From Mangifera indica (lineage: Eukaryota; Streptophyta; Magnoliopsida; Sapindales; Anacardiaceae): a stretch of DNA of 64,000 nucleotides. The DNA is taken from contig NC_058146.1 in NCBI RefSeq assembly GCF_011075055.1, positions 7,378,001-7,442,000 of the forward strand, given 5' to 3'. A program made the translations under genes and the position numbers. Shown here one piece after another: positions 1 to 11,659 of the stretch; within the stretch, counting starts at the first letter, position 1, and the number at the start of each line of letters is the position of its first letter. Below the pieces are notes generated by a model. The model saw nothing but the letters and a program-made list of their open reading frames with translations. It made no database searches and had not been told where the DNA came from.

Positions 1-151
1 TTTCATATGAACTGTTTCTTTTGCCTGTAAAGCCAGCTTTCTTTGCTGTTTATATATGTTAAAGACAAATTCTAATTGACAGATGTAAGTTTAAGATATT
101 ATCTTTTGTATTTTGTGGTCCATCCAGCTGATAAGATTATATAATATGCAG

Positions 152-1435
152 GCCAGAAGATCTACGTGGACCTTTTGGGCAGTTTGGTCGTCTGAAGGAC
201 GTTTACTTGCCTCGTGACTATTACACTGGGTAATTATGTCTGTTGTCGTGCCTGTATAGTTTTTGTCTATTAGTAAGTGTATTGCATTGGAAAGGAGTGT
301 CAACTTGTCTATCTCCCACCTGCCTCTGCAAGTGTTTGGGTGGGATTGTTTCTTTATCAACTGTAATTAGTTTATGGGAATTTGGTTGTGTTTATTGGAA
401 GTGTTGAAGACACCAATGAAGTAATAAAGAACTGGGTTGAAGAGAACAATGAAGTAATAAGAGTATTCTGTTGAAGACATTTTCAAGTAATAAGATTACT
501 GTTCAAGATGATCTTAATGCTCATCAAGTTGGGAGAAAGGTGAGTTTGAATACATTTTGAAGAAGTTCAAGTCTTGAAGAATTGTCAACTCATTAGATTT
601 TTGGCTCTCTCAAGGTTAGCTGCCACATGATTGTATTTGTTGAATATTGTGGAGTTTGGGCTTGTGCTTATGGATATTCCATATTAGCCTGGAGTCAGGG
701 TCATGTTTGTGATTTTGGCTATCAACAATATATGTAGTTAATTGTCATGTCATGTTTATGTTTTTTTTTTTTTATGCCTAAAATGTATATCCTGCAGGGA
801 ACCTCGGGGTTTTGGTTTTGTCCAGTATCTAGATCCTGCTGATGCTGCTGATGCCAAATATCAGATGGATGGTTATGTATTTCTTGGCAGAGAACTGACT
901 GTTGTATTCGCGGAGGAAAACAGGAAAAAGCCTTCAGAAATGAGGGCAAGAGAACGTATAAGGTAAGCATAGGATCTTTGGCATAAACGGAAAAAAAAAG
1001 TTCTGTTGTGGGCTCTTGTAAATGTGGAAGCTTTCTTAATATAAATAAAATCATATAATGACATATATGACTGTGTTGTGGTGATCTTGATGTATTAATG
1101 TGTTGTTGCTAGGGATCAATCTTATGATCAAAGGCGATCTCCACTTGAATACTCCCGCTCACCACGTTATGAACAGAGTTATTCACGTAGGCTAGATTAT
1201 TATTCTCAATCTCCTAGGCGAAGGAGATATCCAAGGTATATAAATTCCCTCTTTTTTATCATTATGGTTATTCTCTGACACAATTTCAAGTTGTTGATCA
1301 CTCCCAATTGCAAAATGTGTTGTGTTACAATGCAGGTCAATTTCACCTAGAGATAGAAAATATAGAGAGCGATCTTACTCAAGGTCTCCTTATGGCTCGA
1401 GGAGCAGGAGTCAGAGTATTGAATACTCAAGATGA
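152..1435 (+). CDS. SCL33-like: SR splicing factor, SCL30A/SCL33 type (5' end outside window)
   Basis: Serine/arginine-rich nuclear RNA-binding protein that acts in pre-mRNA splice-site selection (family knowledge). Four exons are readable: 152-229, 798-962, 1113-1235 and 1336-1435, with GT-AG introns and consistent phases. The first two encode most of an RRM: PEDLRGPFGQFG, then RGFGFVQYLDPADAADA (RNP1-like RGFGFVQY) and LGRELTVVFAEENRKKP, wording typical of the plant SCL30A/SCL33 group. The last two encode a short RS tail rich in RS, SP and SR pairs and end in SRSQSIEYSR then TGA. The start codon and RNP2 strand lie upstream of position 1. The intron inside the RRM (230-797) is the longest, as is usual for regulated SR genes. 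The exact paralogue is uncertain; the family is not. Confidence 0.93.
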
Positions 1436-2392
1436 GCTTAGTAGGTTGGATGACTAATTTAGCTTTGCTTTAATGATAATGATAATAAGTTGAACCAAAA
1501 AGTCAGTGACTCAAGCAGTGATAATAATGTTAATGCTTAGTTTATCTAATGCTCTGTCACAATTTCCCTAGTGATGTATCATGATGTAACATTAACCCAT
1601 AAGAACCATTGCTTTAAAATAGCTTGATATTCTACAAGGTATGTAATATTTTTATCTAGAAAACCGAAGTACCTGATCATTTTGCCTATCTCAGTTCAGA
1701 TCACCACTGAGCAGCTAGATCATTTTGATCATTGTAGATTCTATTATCAGTCACTAAATATAAGTCTTTTCATATCTTAATCTAATGTCACAAAATTCTC
1801 GATAGTCCTCTTAGAAATTTGGCATAATTTCGGGTTAGCATTACAATTTTGTCATCATCTAATATTCCAAATCAACATTTTGAGTTAAGCATATGTCTAT
1901 TTTAGTGGACTTGCTCTCCTATTTTTTCCAAGGTGAGTTCATATGTCTGAAGTGAACCTATCAGCTCATCTAATCCGTTTATCCAACATTTTTGCATTCT
2001 TCGGTCAAGGTTACTACGGTGAGAAACCTTTTGACAACCTCCATTTGATTTAATGAAACAACAATAAATATTGCATGAATTGTTGTTTAATTCCAATTAG
2101 ACATTTCAAGTTTGGCATTGGCCAATGTTCTATAGTTTTTAATCTAATTATTTTATCCTTTTCTATTTTTAGGAGGTGACCATCCATTAACAACTGAAAT
2201 CTATACTTTCTCATCAATTGATTTTAAGAAAGCTCTTATTCTTGTCTTCCAACATGAATAATTAGTTTCATAAAACATGGGTGGTCAAGTAGTTGATCCA
2301 CTTTCAGGAAACATATCGATTTTGGGGAATGACAATATTAAAAGAAAAATGAAAACAAATGTGTAGATCTACTTAATATAGAAAATTCAAAA
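1436..2392. other. 3' flank of the SR gene, no gene seen
   Basis: AT-rich stretch with the presumed 3' UTR of the SR gene. Only short unsupported ORFs occur. I see no coding signature or terminal repeats. Confidence 0.6.
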
Positions 2393-2831
2393 CACGCTCT
2401 GATACGAATTATAAATAATATAGGTTGGTTATGAGTACAGTTTGTGAACACAATTATATATATAATAAAGTTAATTCGTATTCATGAACCCATGCAGTGG
2501 AAAGTAAAACAAGGGAGACAAATCAATTTTTGTATGGTTCAACTATAACCATACTTACATCCATGAGACCAAGTCTAGCAAACTCAAGAGTCATATCTAA
2601 GATAAATTAATCAATACAATTAAATATTTAACATATAAATAGAAAAACAAAATCGAAAAGTTAAATTCAATCAACATAATGTTAGACATATTTGAAGGTA
2701 AATATGAGCATCACTTGTTCTCACTAAGCGTATATATTAGGTAAATATGTTCAAGATCCCTTTGAACAAGTAGTCAAACTCCCTTCAACTAAATGAGGTT
2801 GAAATCCCTTCAACCTCATATTCTTGTCCAA
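2393..2831 (-). mobile_element. Degraded LTR-type remnant
   Basis: The stretch contains CTCTGATACGAATTATAAAT followed by a run on turning through 'ggttcaactataacc' and 'catgagaccaag'. This resembles non-coding LTR sequence of plant copia elements, whose LTRs often carry CTCTGATACCAATT. There is no coding region and the ends are not defined. The call rests on text resemblance only. Confidence 0.3.
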
Positions 2832-5095
2832 TGTAACATCTCTCTTTAGAAGTACTATCAACTAGAGGAAAAATGTTACTAATTAATATCTAAGAGCGTA
2901 GAAAAAAAAAAACTTTAAAATGAACTCATCACTAAAAAAGTTCGAAAATTGTTTTGTGAAAACTAAAAATTTGGAAGCGAACAAAAGATGTGTATATCAT
3001 ATATAAAAACTCATTTGAAAGCATCTGAACACATGAAGTAATCATATATAGATCCCTAGATACAACTGTACAACTATCTGAAAACTATATCTGAAGAAGG
3101 CTAGAAGTCAACAATACCATACGACCATACACATGTAACATAAAACATAGATAGACTACTCTAGCTCGGATCTATCCTCGTTGGCCTAACCTTGCCTCGC
3201 AATGACCTCAATCACCTGTATCTACAATCATGAAAGGAAAGGAAGTGAGAGATAAGAACACTCAGAAAAGGGGAAGGAATAAGTAAACTATCTCCCTTCC
3301 TATTCTTAATCACTCACATGACTCAATCTCATGTAATAATCTCTTGAGGGAATCGAGGGAATAATCTGGCTTATCTTTTACTATTTGGGTCATATTTGTC
3401 CTATTTAGTATCTATCTTATACTTTTTGGAAACTGACTATAGGGATTCAATACTTTTTTAGGCTTTTTGTTTCTCACTATATCATCTCGAAATCTGAATT
3501 ATGTTCTACTACGAGTGGACCCTACTGTGGGTCTATGTCCTACTACGGACTTATTGTGAACGTGCCCTACTACTAGCAATGTAGCGTAAAGTGTCCCCTC
3601 ATAATTCGTAACATGCATGTCTTATCTCTTATTGGTTTTGCTTCCATCTAAAATTGAAACTTTTGCCCGGGCCTTTTCTTTCTCTTTAGACACGTGGAAT
3701 ACTATTGAGTATTCATAACCAATTAAACCATACGCTTGGGACGATTCTTGAATCTTGAGCCTCAAATTTCCTTTCTTTTCTTTTTCCCTCCTTTCTTTCC
3801 TTTCCTTTCTGTTTTTCTTTCTTTTCTCTCTCTTCCCTTTCTTTCCAAAAACTGTAATTACTGTTTATTTAATAGGACGGTCTTTTTGATCAAATAATTT
3901 AATGGTCCAAACGGTCTCCAAATCATACAAATTATATATCATTGAAAAGAGGATTTATAGAGCTTTCCAACAAGCTATATCAACACTCATGATTCATCAA
4001 ATAAAGTAGTCAAAATGAGCTTTATTACTATTTTTTTTTCAAAAACTGTAATTACTATTCATTTGATAGAACAGTCTTTCTGTACAAACAATTTAATAGT
4101 TTAAAAAGTCTTCAAATAATACAAACTATATATCATTGGAAAGAGTATTTAAAGAGTTTTCCAATGATCTATAACAACACTTATGATTCGTCAGATATAA
4201 CAGTCAAAATGTAGAACGAAATCAATGGCAAAACTATAAATATTTTCCAACTCTCTACCGTGAACTAAAATCATACACATAGATACCCCAAATGACAAAA
4301 CAACATTTCTCAATTTCAAAACTCTTTAACCATGTCATTTAACTCAACTCAATAAAATATATATGCCTATTCATAACTATATATATATCCCTATGTCTCT
4401 TGTCATGGCCTTATCGTATATATATATATATAAACCTTTCTTTTTTGCTTCCAACCATGACCAATGCATACATATAACACAAAATCATCATTTATAACAT
4501 AGAGAAAAGAACCAAATGCATAAAACATGAAACATAAAGTTTATTTAGCAAATATAGAGGAGACCAAAAATGATTCCACTTATCTTGCTTAGGGCCAACA
4601 CTTGGAAACTTGCTTCCTCCTCTTTGCCTTATTTTCTCACTAAGAACCATCTTAAATCACCACCAAAACACATTAACATAGTCATATAACATACTCCAAT
4701 ATATAAACATAGGTAAAGGAAAAAGAAGAAGATCTTTTGGTTACCAAGGCCTCTAAAGTGTTTTCTCTCCTTTTCTTCATTTTTCTTCCAAAACCCCTTC
4801 AAATCTTTCACTTTCCTTCAAAAACAAAGAAGAAGCATGTCTTTCTCAGCAAGCTTTTGGAAGGGACGGGAAAAGGAAATCAAAAATGCATAAAATCCTC
4901 TTTTCTTTTTTTTTTTTTGTCTTTTATCCCTTTATATATATACATACATTTTGGCTTCTCTCATATATACATTTTTGGCTTTATGTATATATATACACAT
5001 ATACATACATCTGAACATATATATTTGAGACTGAAAATATATCAAAGCAGGGCCAAAAGACATAAATGTCTGTGAAATGTACCGAGGGTATTATA
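2832..5095 (-). mobile_element. Solo LTR of a Ty3/gypsy-type element (minus orientation)
   Basis: It starts TGTAACATC and ends GGGTATTATA, the counterpart of TGTAATACCC...TTACA with the last CA mutated to TA. The flanks TCCAA (2827-2831) and TCTAA (5096-5100) fit a 5-bp target duplication with one mismatch. Its interior is colinear, in reverse, with the better-preserved solo LTR at 16171-18464. Shared landmarks are the ATTATATATCATTGRAAAGA repeats, the GGACCCTACTG...CCTACTACGG tract and the region near the far end. No internal coding domain is present, so it is a recombination-derived solo LTR. The mutated edge and imperfect TSD suggest it is older than the other copy. Confidence 0.75.
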
Positions 5096-5476
5096 TCTAA
5101 CTTCACAATCTACGAAGGAATGATTCCTATCAAATGAAATTTAAAACATTATCAAAACAACAGGGCAAAATAGTGAATTCGAATAATCAATATTAGCTTA
5201 AGAAAGAAAATCTAAACCCTTCTCTAGAAGTACTACTCTCTGAAGATAAACATTACTAATCTTGACTACTTAATCATGATTCACTCGATAAATAATGCAG
5301 AAATTAAAAACTTCCATAAATGACTAAACTATCCTTCATAAAATAACACCTAATAGAAGCATCAAAACATGTGTATTAACAAAATATCAAAATCAAAGTG
5401 TATAGTAACAATTAATGTCATAAATATAAAATCAACCTAATAGATAAACACATATACAAATGAAAACTAGAATGAT
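5096..5476. other. Intergenic, nothing recognised
   Basis: AT-rich sequence between two LTR pieces. I see no gene, RNA or repeat that can be named. Confidence 0.5.
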
Positions 5477-6240
5477 TGTAATGCCCTCATGTCAACTCTA
5501 TGTTGGCTTCCCTACACTGCAAGCACCAACACTTCATGTTACTTGCAAAACAAAAAAAGGAAATGAGTGAGTGACAAATCACTTAATGACTAAAAGAATT
5601 TAATCCTACAAATCTAATTCTCATTCTTTTCCATGCTTATACTTTTATTCCACTTGAACTTGGTAATTTAGAGTACACATTGAGACTTCGAGCTTTGATG
5701 ATGTAGAATTCTTAAATTAACTTAGTCATCCAAGGAATACCTTCGATCCCAAAACTTTGATGACATATCCTCGATCATCTAGGATATACCTTTGGATCCT
5801 AGTTTGTGATGACACTTTATATGCAATGCATGTAAAATGTAGGTGGTGAAAGCATTTTTATTCAAAAATATTTTTCTAAAAAACTTTTCTATATGTCGAT
5901 CGATCTGGGTTAAGACATGGTTTAAACACCTTAGCCATGTAAGTTGCTTAACTGCACAATCCTTTTTTTCTTACACACATCTATTGGTCTAATATATCAT
6001 AACTATACCCTAATGTGAGTGTGTATAAAGAGAATCTCACAAATGTCCTCTCGCAACAATCCTCATGAAAATATATCGAATAAAATTGTCAAGAGAAACA
6101 TGTTTTCTTGGGTGTTTTGAAAATTGAAACCATGAAACATGTCTCACACATTACCACGGATCAGTTCCAAAACATCACTCTGTACCATTAGTTGGACTCT
6201 AAAGTGATACAATGAATGGAATCTAATAAGCATTTTTTTC
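5477..6240 (-). mobile_element. Internal fragment of an LTR, related to 24600-25561
   Basis: The text matches, in reverse complement, the + strand sequence at about 24675-25310. Matching landmarks are GCCCTCATG near the edge, ATGAGTGAGTGACAAATCAC against the copy's GTGACTTATCACTCACTC, and the 'gatgacactttatatgcaa' segment. It has no defined end or TSD. It is a diverged member of the same LTR class as the two solo LTRs, which carry a similar TATCACTCACTCCC landmark. Confidence 0.55.
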
Positions 6241-6673
6241 ATTCCATATAGATATTCTTCTATTAAAAAAAAGAAAGGAAATTTCATAATTTAAAACATA
6301 ATTCATCAAATTCTAACTCAAATTACAAAAATAGCCAAAATTTTCACTAAAATTTGAAAATTCACATTTTCGCCTGACAAATCACACTTACCATGACCTA
6401 AATATGTTTAGCAAAAAATATCACTTAACCTTCCTTAGTTTTAGAGTATAGTAAAATATCAATGCACCCCTTGAACATCAAGATCTAATAAAATATCACA
6501 ACACCTCACCACGGCTACAGTAAAATATCAATTAACTTTTTAGATATTAGTGTATAGTAAAATAGCAGTTAACCCTCTCCTTTCCCAATTCATCTACAAA
6601 AAAATTTGTGTCATCTATTTTCATCAAAATCACACCTATTGATAAGATTTGTCCATTTCCATGCCAAATCTCC

Positions 6674-6676
<3 letters not shown>
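6241..6676. other. Intergenic, probably further retroelement debris
   Basis: Short repeats of 'agtaaaatatca' occur here. No coding sequence and no terminal structure are visible. Confidence 0.4.

Positions 6677-6748
<72 letters not shown>
6677..6748. repeat. Compound microsatellite (TC)n(AC)n(AT)n
   Basis: An uninterrupted TC run passes directly into an AC run and then into an AT run. This is a typical compound dinucleotide locus and a likely length polymorphism. Confidence 0.95.
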
Positions 6749-6869
6749 ACCTTACCGTTCATAATTAATTTTTTATGAACAATGTGCCATGTTTTTTTTT
6801 TTTTAATCTCAAAAGATACGACATTCATTAACTTCATTAACAAAATATAATAATCTCATGATCAAACTA

Positions 6870-7520
6870 GAGACGTCAATAGATCAGGTTGGGTTAGACT
6901 AACGTTAGCGTAACATGTCGTGATAACAGGCTAGGTCGTGCCTAAGCCAACTACAATGCAGGCCTAGCAAGTGGGATTGGCTCACCAAGATTTGAAGGCC
7001 TATAACAAGGCCCAAAAGCCCTTGGGCTGTGTCGTGTTGGGTCCTTAATGGGCCCCTGCTTAATTATGTTCTTTTTTTTACTTTTTTTTTTTCAAATTTA
7101 AAAAATTTTTCTTGTAAATATCTTTTAGATTTCTCATATTAATCTTTTGGTTTTTCCCATGAAATTAATTGATAAATAATTAATAAGTTTAGATTTCTCA
7201 TATTAATCATTTGGTTTTCCCATAATATTAATAATAAATAATTAATCGATTTAAGATTCTTGTAATAATCTTTTAATTTTTCCATAATATTAATAATAAA
7301 AAATTAATAGGTTTGAATTTCTTCTATTAATTCTTTAGATTCCCCATATAATAATAAATAATTAAGATTTAAAAACAAATTGAGAAAAGCATCACACTAA
7401 ACTAAGCCAACCCACGGGCCAAACTTCATGACCTAGACATGACTTGCTCTATTAGTGAGTCGTACCTAAAAAAGGGGGTTTTGGTTGTGTCACAGGTTGG
7501 TTTAGCCCTTAACATATTTA
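6870..7520. mobile_element. MITE-like element with GGCCC-rich ends
   Basis: The left part has many GGCC/GGCCC words (aggcctagcaag, caaggcccaaaagccc, gggcccctgc). The right part answers with 'ccaacccacgggccaaac' and 'gacctagacatgac'. Between them is AT-rich sequence holding two or three tandem copies of 'gatttctcatattaatc(a/t)ttggttttccca'. The layout resembles plant hAT-type MITEs with family-name-like GGCCCGGCCC ends. No clean TIR or TSD was found. Confidence 0.35.
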
Positions 7521-8199
7521 GTCAAAACAGTTTGAACATGCGACAAATTTAGTCAAATTCTTCTTTATATATGGGGAAAAAGTCATCCAACCCAATTCCA
7601 ATTGTTATGTTCATCTAACCCTAGTGTTTTGGTTAATCTTATCCACCCCCTCAAAAAGATTGTTTTTTACTATTACCCTATATTTTTTTTGCATATTAAA
7701 TTTAAGTCAAAGCCTCTTAAATGGAATGGATCTTTGGCAAGTGGGTATTCAGTTGTAACTTGAAATTCACTTTTTAAGATATATATAAAAAGTTTTTATT
7801 ATTTCTAGAGAATATTATGAGCTTTTCTAATATCATAAATTTATATTATATTAACAGGAGCAAATCTCTTTTATATAAGTTATATTTAAATATAAAAATA
7901 TGAGTGTCACGAGATTTTTTTATAATATATGTAAGATTAAATTAAGAGGAAGGCTTAAATTATAATAGTCTTATGTAGAACTGTCATCCAATGTTGGATA
8001 TGGTTATACATGAAGAATTTATCATGTGATAATAAATTTTTAAATGTTTGATGCAATTTATGATTGATAAATTTAAATAATCATAATCTAGTTATGATTG
8101 TTTAATAAATAATAAATAAAGTATAAAAATGTAATTTAAATGTATATTAATTTATAAGGGTATTTTTGTCATTACATTAGAAAAAGGTAAATTAGTAAT
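7521..8199. other. Intergenic AT-rich DNA
   Basis: No ORF, RNA gene or bounded repeat can be supported here. Confidence 0.5.
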
Positions 8200-8345
8200 G
8201 AGTAGTATTATGTGAACAAATAATAGGCATAATCTTACATATAAATAATAACATATCACCATATAATTAGATATTGTATTATCACTAATTCAAAATTACT
8301 TAATCATATAATAAAATATTATTATTTGTACATATAGTTTTATTG
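8200..8345. repeat. Short AT-rich MITE, 'TATAATTARATATT' family
   Basis: It contains the family core 'atcaccatataattagatattgtatta...aattcaaaattacttaatcatataata' and ends in 'gtacatatagttttatt'. About nine similar copies occur in the window (for example 8890, 26635, 39890, 48355, 53110, 56425). Confidence 0.5.
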
Positions 8346-8889
8346 ATCAATAATTTATTTTAAAAATTAACAAAAATAGAAAATTGATAGATATTTGGTT
8401 TTTCAAATTTAATGGATGAGAATTTATCATTGCAATAAACCTTATGTGAAAAATAGTCTTTTCGCCAAAAGAAAATAACCATATTATCTCTAACTATTTT
8501 TTTTTTTTTTTAATTATTGTATAACAAAGGTAGTAAGACACTAGTTGGATACGAGATTGGACTTATGAACTTGTGATTTGGGTGGATGTTTGTAGTTTTG
8601 AAATTCAATTGGTGAGAACTAGTAATTTGACAAAACATCAGGTAGGAACTGGTAAACTACTCTTAACTCAAAGCATATACCCTTAAATTTCAATACCGGC
8701 TAAGTAGTACTCGATTAATTAGCCCAAGCATGACAACAAGACGAGAAAACGTTTAGTGAAAAAGTGCATTTTCATGTAGCATATGGGAAATGAAAAATTT
8801 TAAAAAGTGCATGTTTATGAAGTCAAGACACGTGGATAAGGCCACAATTAGGATTACTTTTAGGCACCCAAAATGAGGAGGGTGAACTT

Positions 8890-9056
8890 ATTTTTAGCAC
8901 AAAATTTTGGTATATGGATTATACATGTTATCATGTGAATATATATTATTTTATATTTAATTCAAAATTATTCAATCATATAATAACACATCATTTATAT
9001 ACTGAAATTATATGATAAAAATGTGTACGTATAGTTTTATTATTTTTCATAAAAGG
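8890..9056. repeat. Short AT-rich MITE, same family as 8200
   Basis: It shares 'tgttatcatgtg', 'atttaattcaaaattattc' and the ending 'gtgtacgtatagttttatt'. It abuts the left target duplication of the large MULE. Confidence 0.5.
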
Positions 9057-9068
9057 TAAAAAATATAG

Positions 9069-9077
9069 TTATCAAAA
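9069..9077. repeat. 9-bp target duplication (left) of the large MULE
   Basis: TTATCAAAA here is repeated exactly at 19359-19367, just outside the right terminus. Nine bases is the usual Mutator-superfamily target-site length. Confidence 0.8.
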
Positions 9078-9318
9078 GGGAAATCAATTAAATTGCCCAA
9101 AAGTTAGGGGTGCAAAATGTAACTGCCCAACTTTTTGAAGATTAAACGAAAATACCCTATTTCACTATAAAGCTTAAAGTGTCCTTCAATCCAAAACCGA
9201 AGAAAACGACGAGTCGTTGTTCCCAGCCACATGAAACACAACTGCCCAGTTACACGATTCGCATACTCTGTCCGACCGATTTTCTCAGACGATTTTTACA
9301 ACTTTTTTGGCAACGAAA

Positions 9319-11620
9319 ATGGATAAAAAGGTTAGTAAATCAATCCTTGTTATATCTTTATGCATTTTGGTTCAAGACTTAGTCGATTTGATATGAAATT
9401 TGGGTGTTTAGAGTTCAGGTTCTGATTTGAAAGATTTGATGAAATTAGTTGATTTGTTGGTGATTTTGATAAATTTTCTTAGGGTTTTTGTGTTGAACTA
9501 GTTGTAGAGTTAATTATTGTTGAAATGACGTTTGAAAAACAATGTTTGGGAGGTGAAATCTCACCATTTGAAATCGACAGTGACCACACGAATATTGAGC
9601 TGACCACACGAATTTGTGTGGTAAGATTTCTTAAAGAGGGAAGGTTTTGTGCATTTTTCAAACTTTCTAGATTACACAAATTCGTGTGGTTGGGGGCCAA
9701 AATGCGAGTTTAAACAGTAAATCGCGTGGTGGGCCAGAATTGGAAATTTGAAAAATTGGTTGACACATGAACTTACAAGTCAACTTCACGAATTCGTGTG
9801 GAGTGGGGCAAAATGTGCTTTTCTAAAGTTATCCGCCACACAAATTCACATGGTGGGTTTTAATAGGGCAGAATGTATTTTTTTGTAAAATTATGGGTTT
9901 TTTGATAGTTTGCATATAAGGGGGCAAATTAAAATTTTTGCATTTTAAGGTTATTTTACATGTAGTATTCGAATTTAAGGTTTGCTTTTCTGAATAATGC
10001 ATCTATGTTTAGAATTGAATCATTTATAATATAAAATTGATATAATTGTAATTTAATTTTGTTACAGGGAGCTCAACAAAAGAGAAAAAAGGATGAGAGA
10101 AAGGGGAAAATCAGATTCCCTATAAAAAAACACTTCAAGGTTCAAGTTACTACACGTGGATATAAAGATATGAAAGCCGTGATCAAGAAAATATTAATAG
10201 AGCGTCAGTTGCAAATGTTTCATCGTACCTATTTTGGACACTTCTTGGACCTGAAGAATAATCGATTCAATTGGGGTGTTAATACACTCCTTCATCCAAA
10301 GAATGGTAAATGAGGTGAACTCGAGAGAGGAGTTATGGTTTCGAGTTAATGAGGTTAACTTGCGATTCAGCCCATATAAGTTTGCCATTATGACAAGTCT
10401 TCGATTAAGTCATATGTTAGATATTGACATGTGTATTCCATCAAAGGTCATAGATCAGATCCAATAGATATATTTTCACAGGTATAAGTCAATTATATAA
10501 GTTCATCTGAGTCTTGTTTTCCAACAGAAGTCATGTGGGGAAGACGACACTGATGTAGTAAAGTTGGTGTTGTTGTTTTATCTTCACATGAGGTTATTAG
10601 GGACTGATTTGAGGAAAACAATCCCTCATAAGATATTACAATTAGTTGATCATTTTGATGGGTTCAATGCATACCCATAGGGAGTACAGGTGTGACAGAT
10701 GATATATCGCTCAATTTGTGATAATATCTTCTGAATTTCTACAGATTTTAGCCCAATAAAAAAAAAGAAAAACCAGTTGAAACAATATGATATCATGAGA
10801 TTTCTACTAGCATTTTAGGTAATTGTGACATTTATTAATTTAAAAAAATTTGTGATTAAAATATAATTGATTTAATACGATTGTAAATTAATAGAGCAAC
10901 CAATTTAAGTTGAAATTGCAATTTTGGATATACGAGACATTGGACACACTACATCGATAGGTGGATATCTTGCCAGTTTCAAGATCTGTCCAGATATTGA
11001 GGTGGCACACGAAAGACATCTTAGGATAAGATTCTATCTAAACTATCTCCATCGAAGATGCAATAAGTTATAATTTGTTATTGATTAACATATTTATAAT
11101 GTATAATAACAAAGTTCACTTAAACAAAAATTTGTAGGATAATATTAATTTCCCGCTAGTTTTATCTCAGATAGAGAAAGTCGTAGTCTAGTTTGACGAC
11201 ATCATCTAATACACGAGGATATCAGATAACCGATATTTTTTATCCACGTCACCCTTATCCTTATCAAGAGATGCATCATTGATCCTCCTATCGTTACTCT
11301 ACCTCATATGAAGGCTCATATCCAGCCTTCTGTCACCAAGTCCTTTCTTATCGATGCCTTTGTTACGATCCCTATCAGCAAGCGCATATCACCAAAGCCT
11401 TCTATTCTGCCCCCTACCATCGAACGCACATTAGACAATCCTCCCGTCAATGGACAAGATTTCTCCATTCATTACTTTGATATTGTATTGGCTCAATAGA
11501 AACATCATATCTTAGTCGATTCACTCGTATAGAGGATAAGATGAGTCATATAGAGGACATGATGACTCATACGAAGGAGACACAATCTCATCACCATATA
11601 GATATTGTCGGACAGGTAAA
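9319..11620 (+). pseudogene. DUF1985-type (Ulp1-protease-associated) MULE cargo gene, decayed
   Basis: A tiny first exon (ATG at 9319, four codons, donor GGTTAGT) is conserved in the second MULE copy at 51831. The second exon begins after the acceptor near 10067. It reads QQKRKKDERKGKIRFPIKKH, then HRTYFGHFLDL, then after a frameshift EELWFRVNEVNLRFSPYKFA and IMTSLRLSHMLDIDMCIPSK. That order (FGHFLDL, then ELWFRV..LRFS..EFA..TGLR) is characteristic of DUF1985, often found in plant MULEs beside a Ulp1-like cysteine protease domain. In-frame stops occur near 10465 and 10678. Scattered residual exons continue past 11300, and I could not find a Ulp1 catalytic region. It is probably dead cargo. 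Confidence 0.7.
9583..9860. repeat. Subterminal cluster of a palindromic CCACACGAATT motif
   Basis: At least five variants of CCACACGAATTYGTGTGG occur: near 9585, 9602 (full palindrome), 9673, 9788 and 9836, with a partial TCGCGTGGTGGG near 9721. Spacing is roughly 20-115 bp. They lie in the intron of the cargo gene, 0.5-0.8 kb inside the left MULE end. The second MULE copy has an equivalent cluster at 51335-51615. They may be transposase-binding or chromatin-related sites; this is inference. Confidence 0.75.
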
Positions 11621-11659
11621 AAAGTTAATAATATATCAGATATTCTAGTTATTTAAATA

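Noticed and set aside
4629..5075. ORFs of 60 and 112 residues
   Set aside because: They are within the reversed solo LTR and correspond to the LTR leader above.
9479..9713. ORFs of 73 and 62 residues
   Set aside because: They overlap the palindromic motif cluster in the intron of the MULE cargo gene. The symmetry creates similar frames on both strands.
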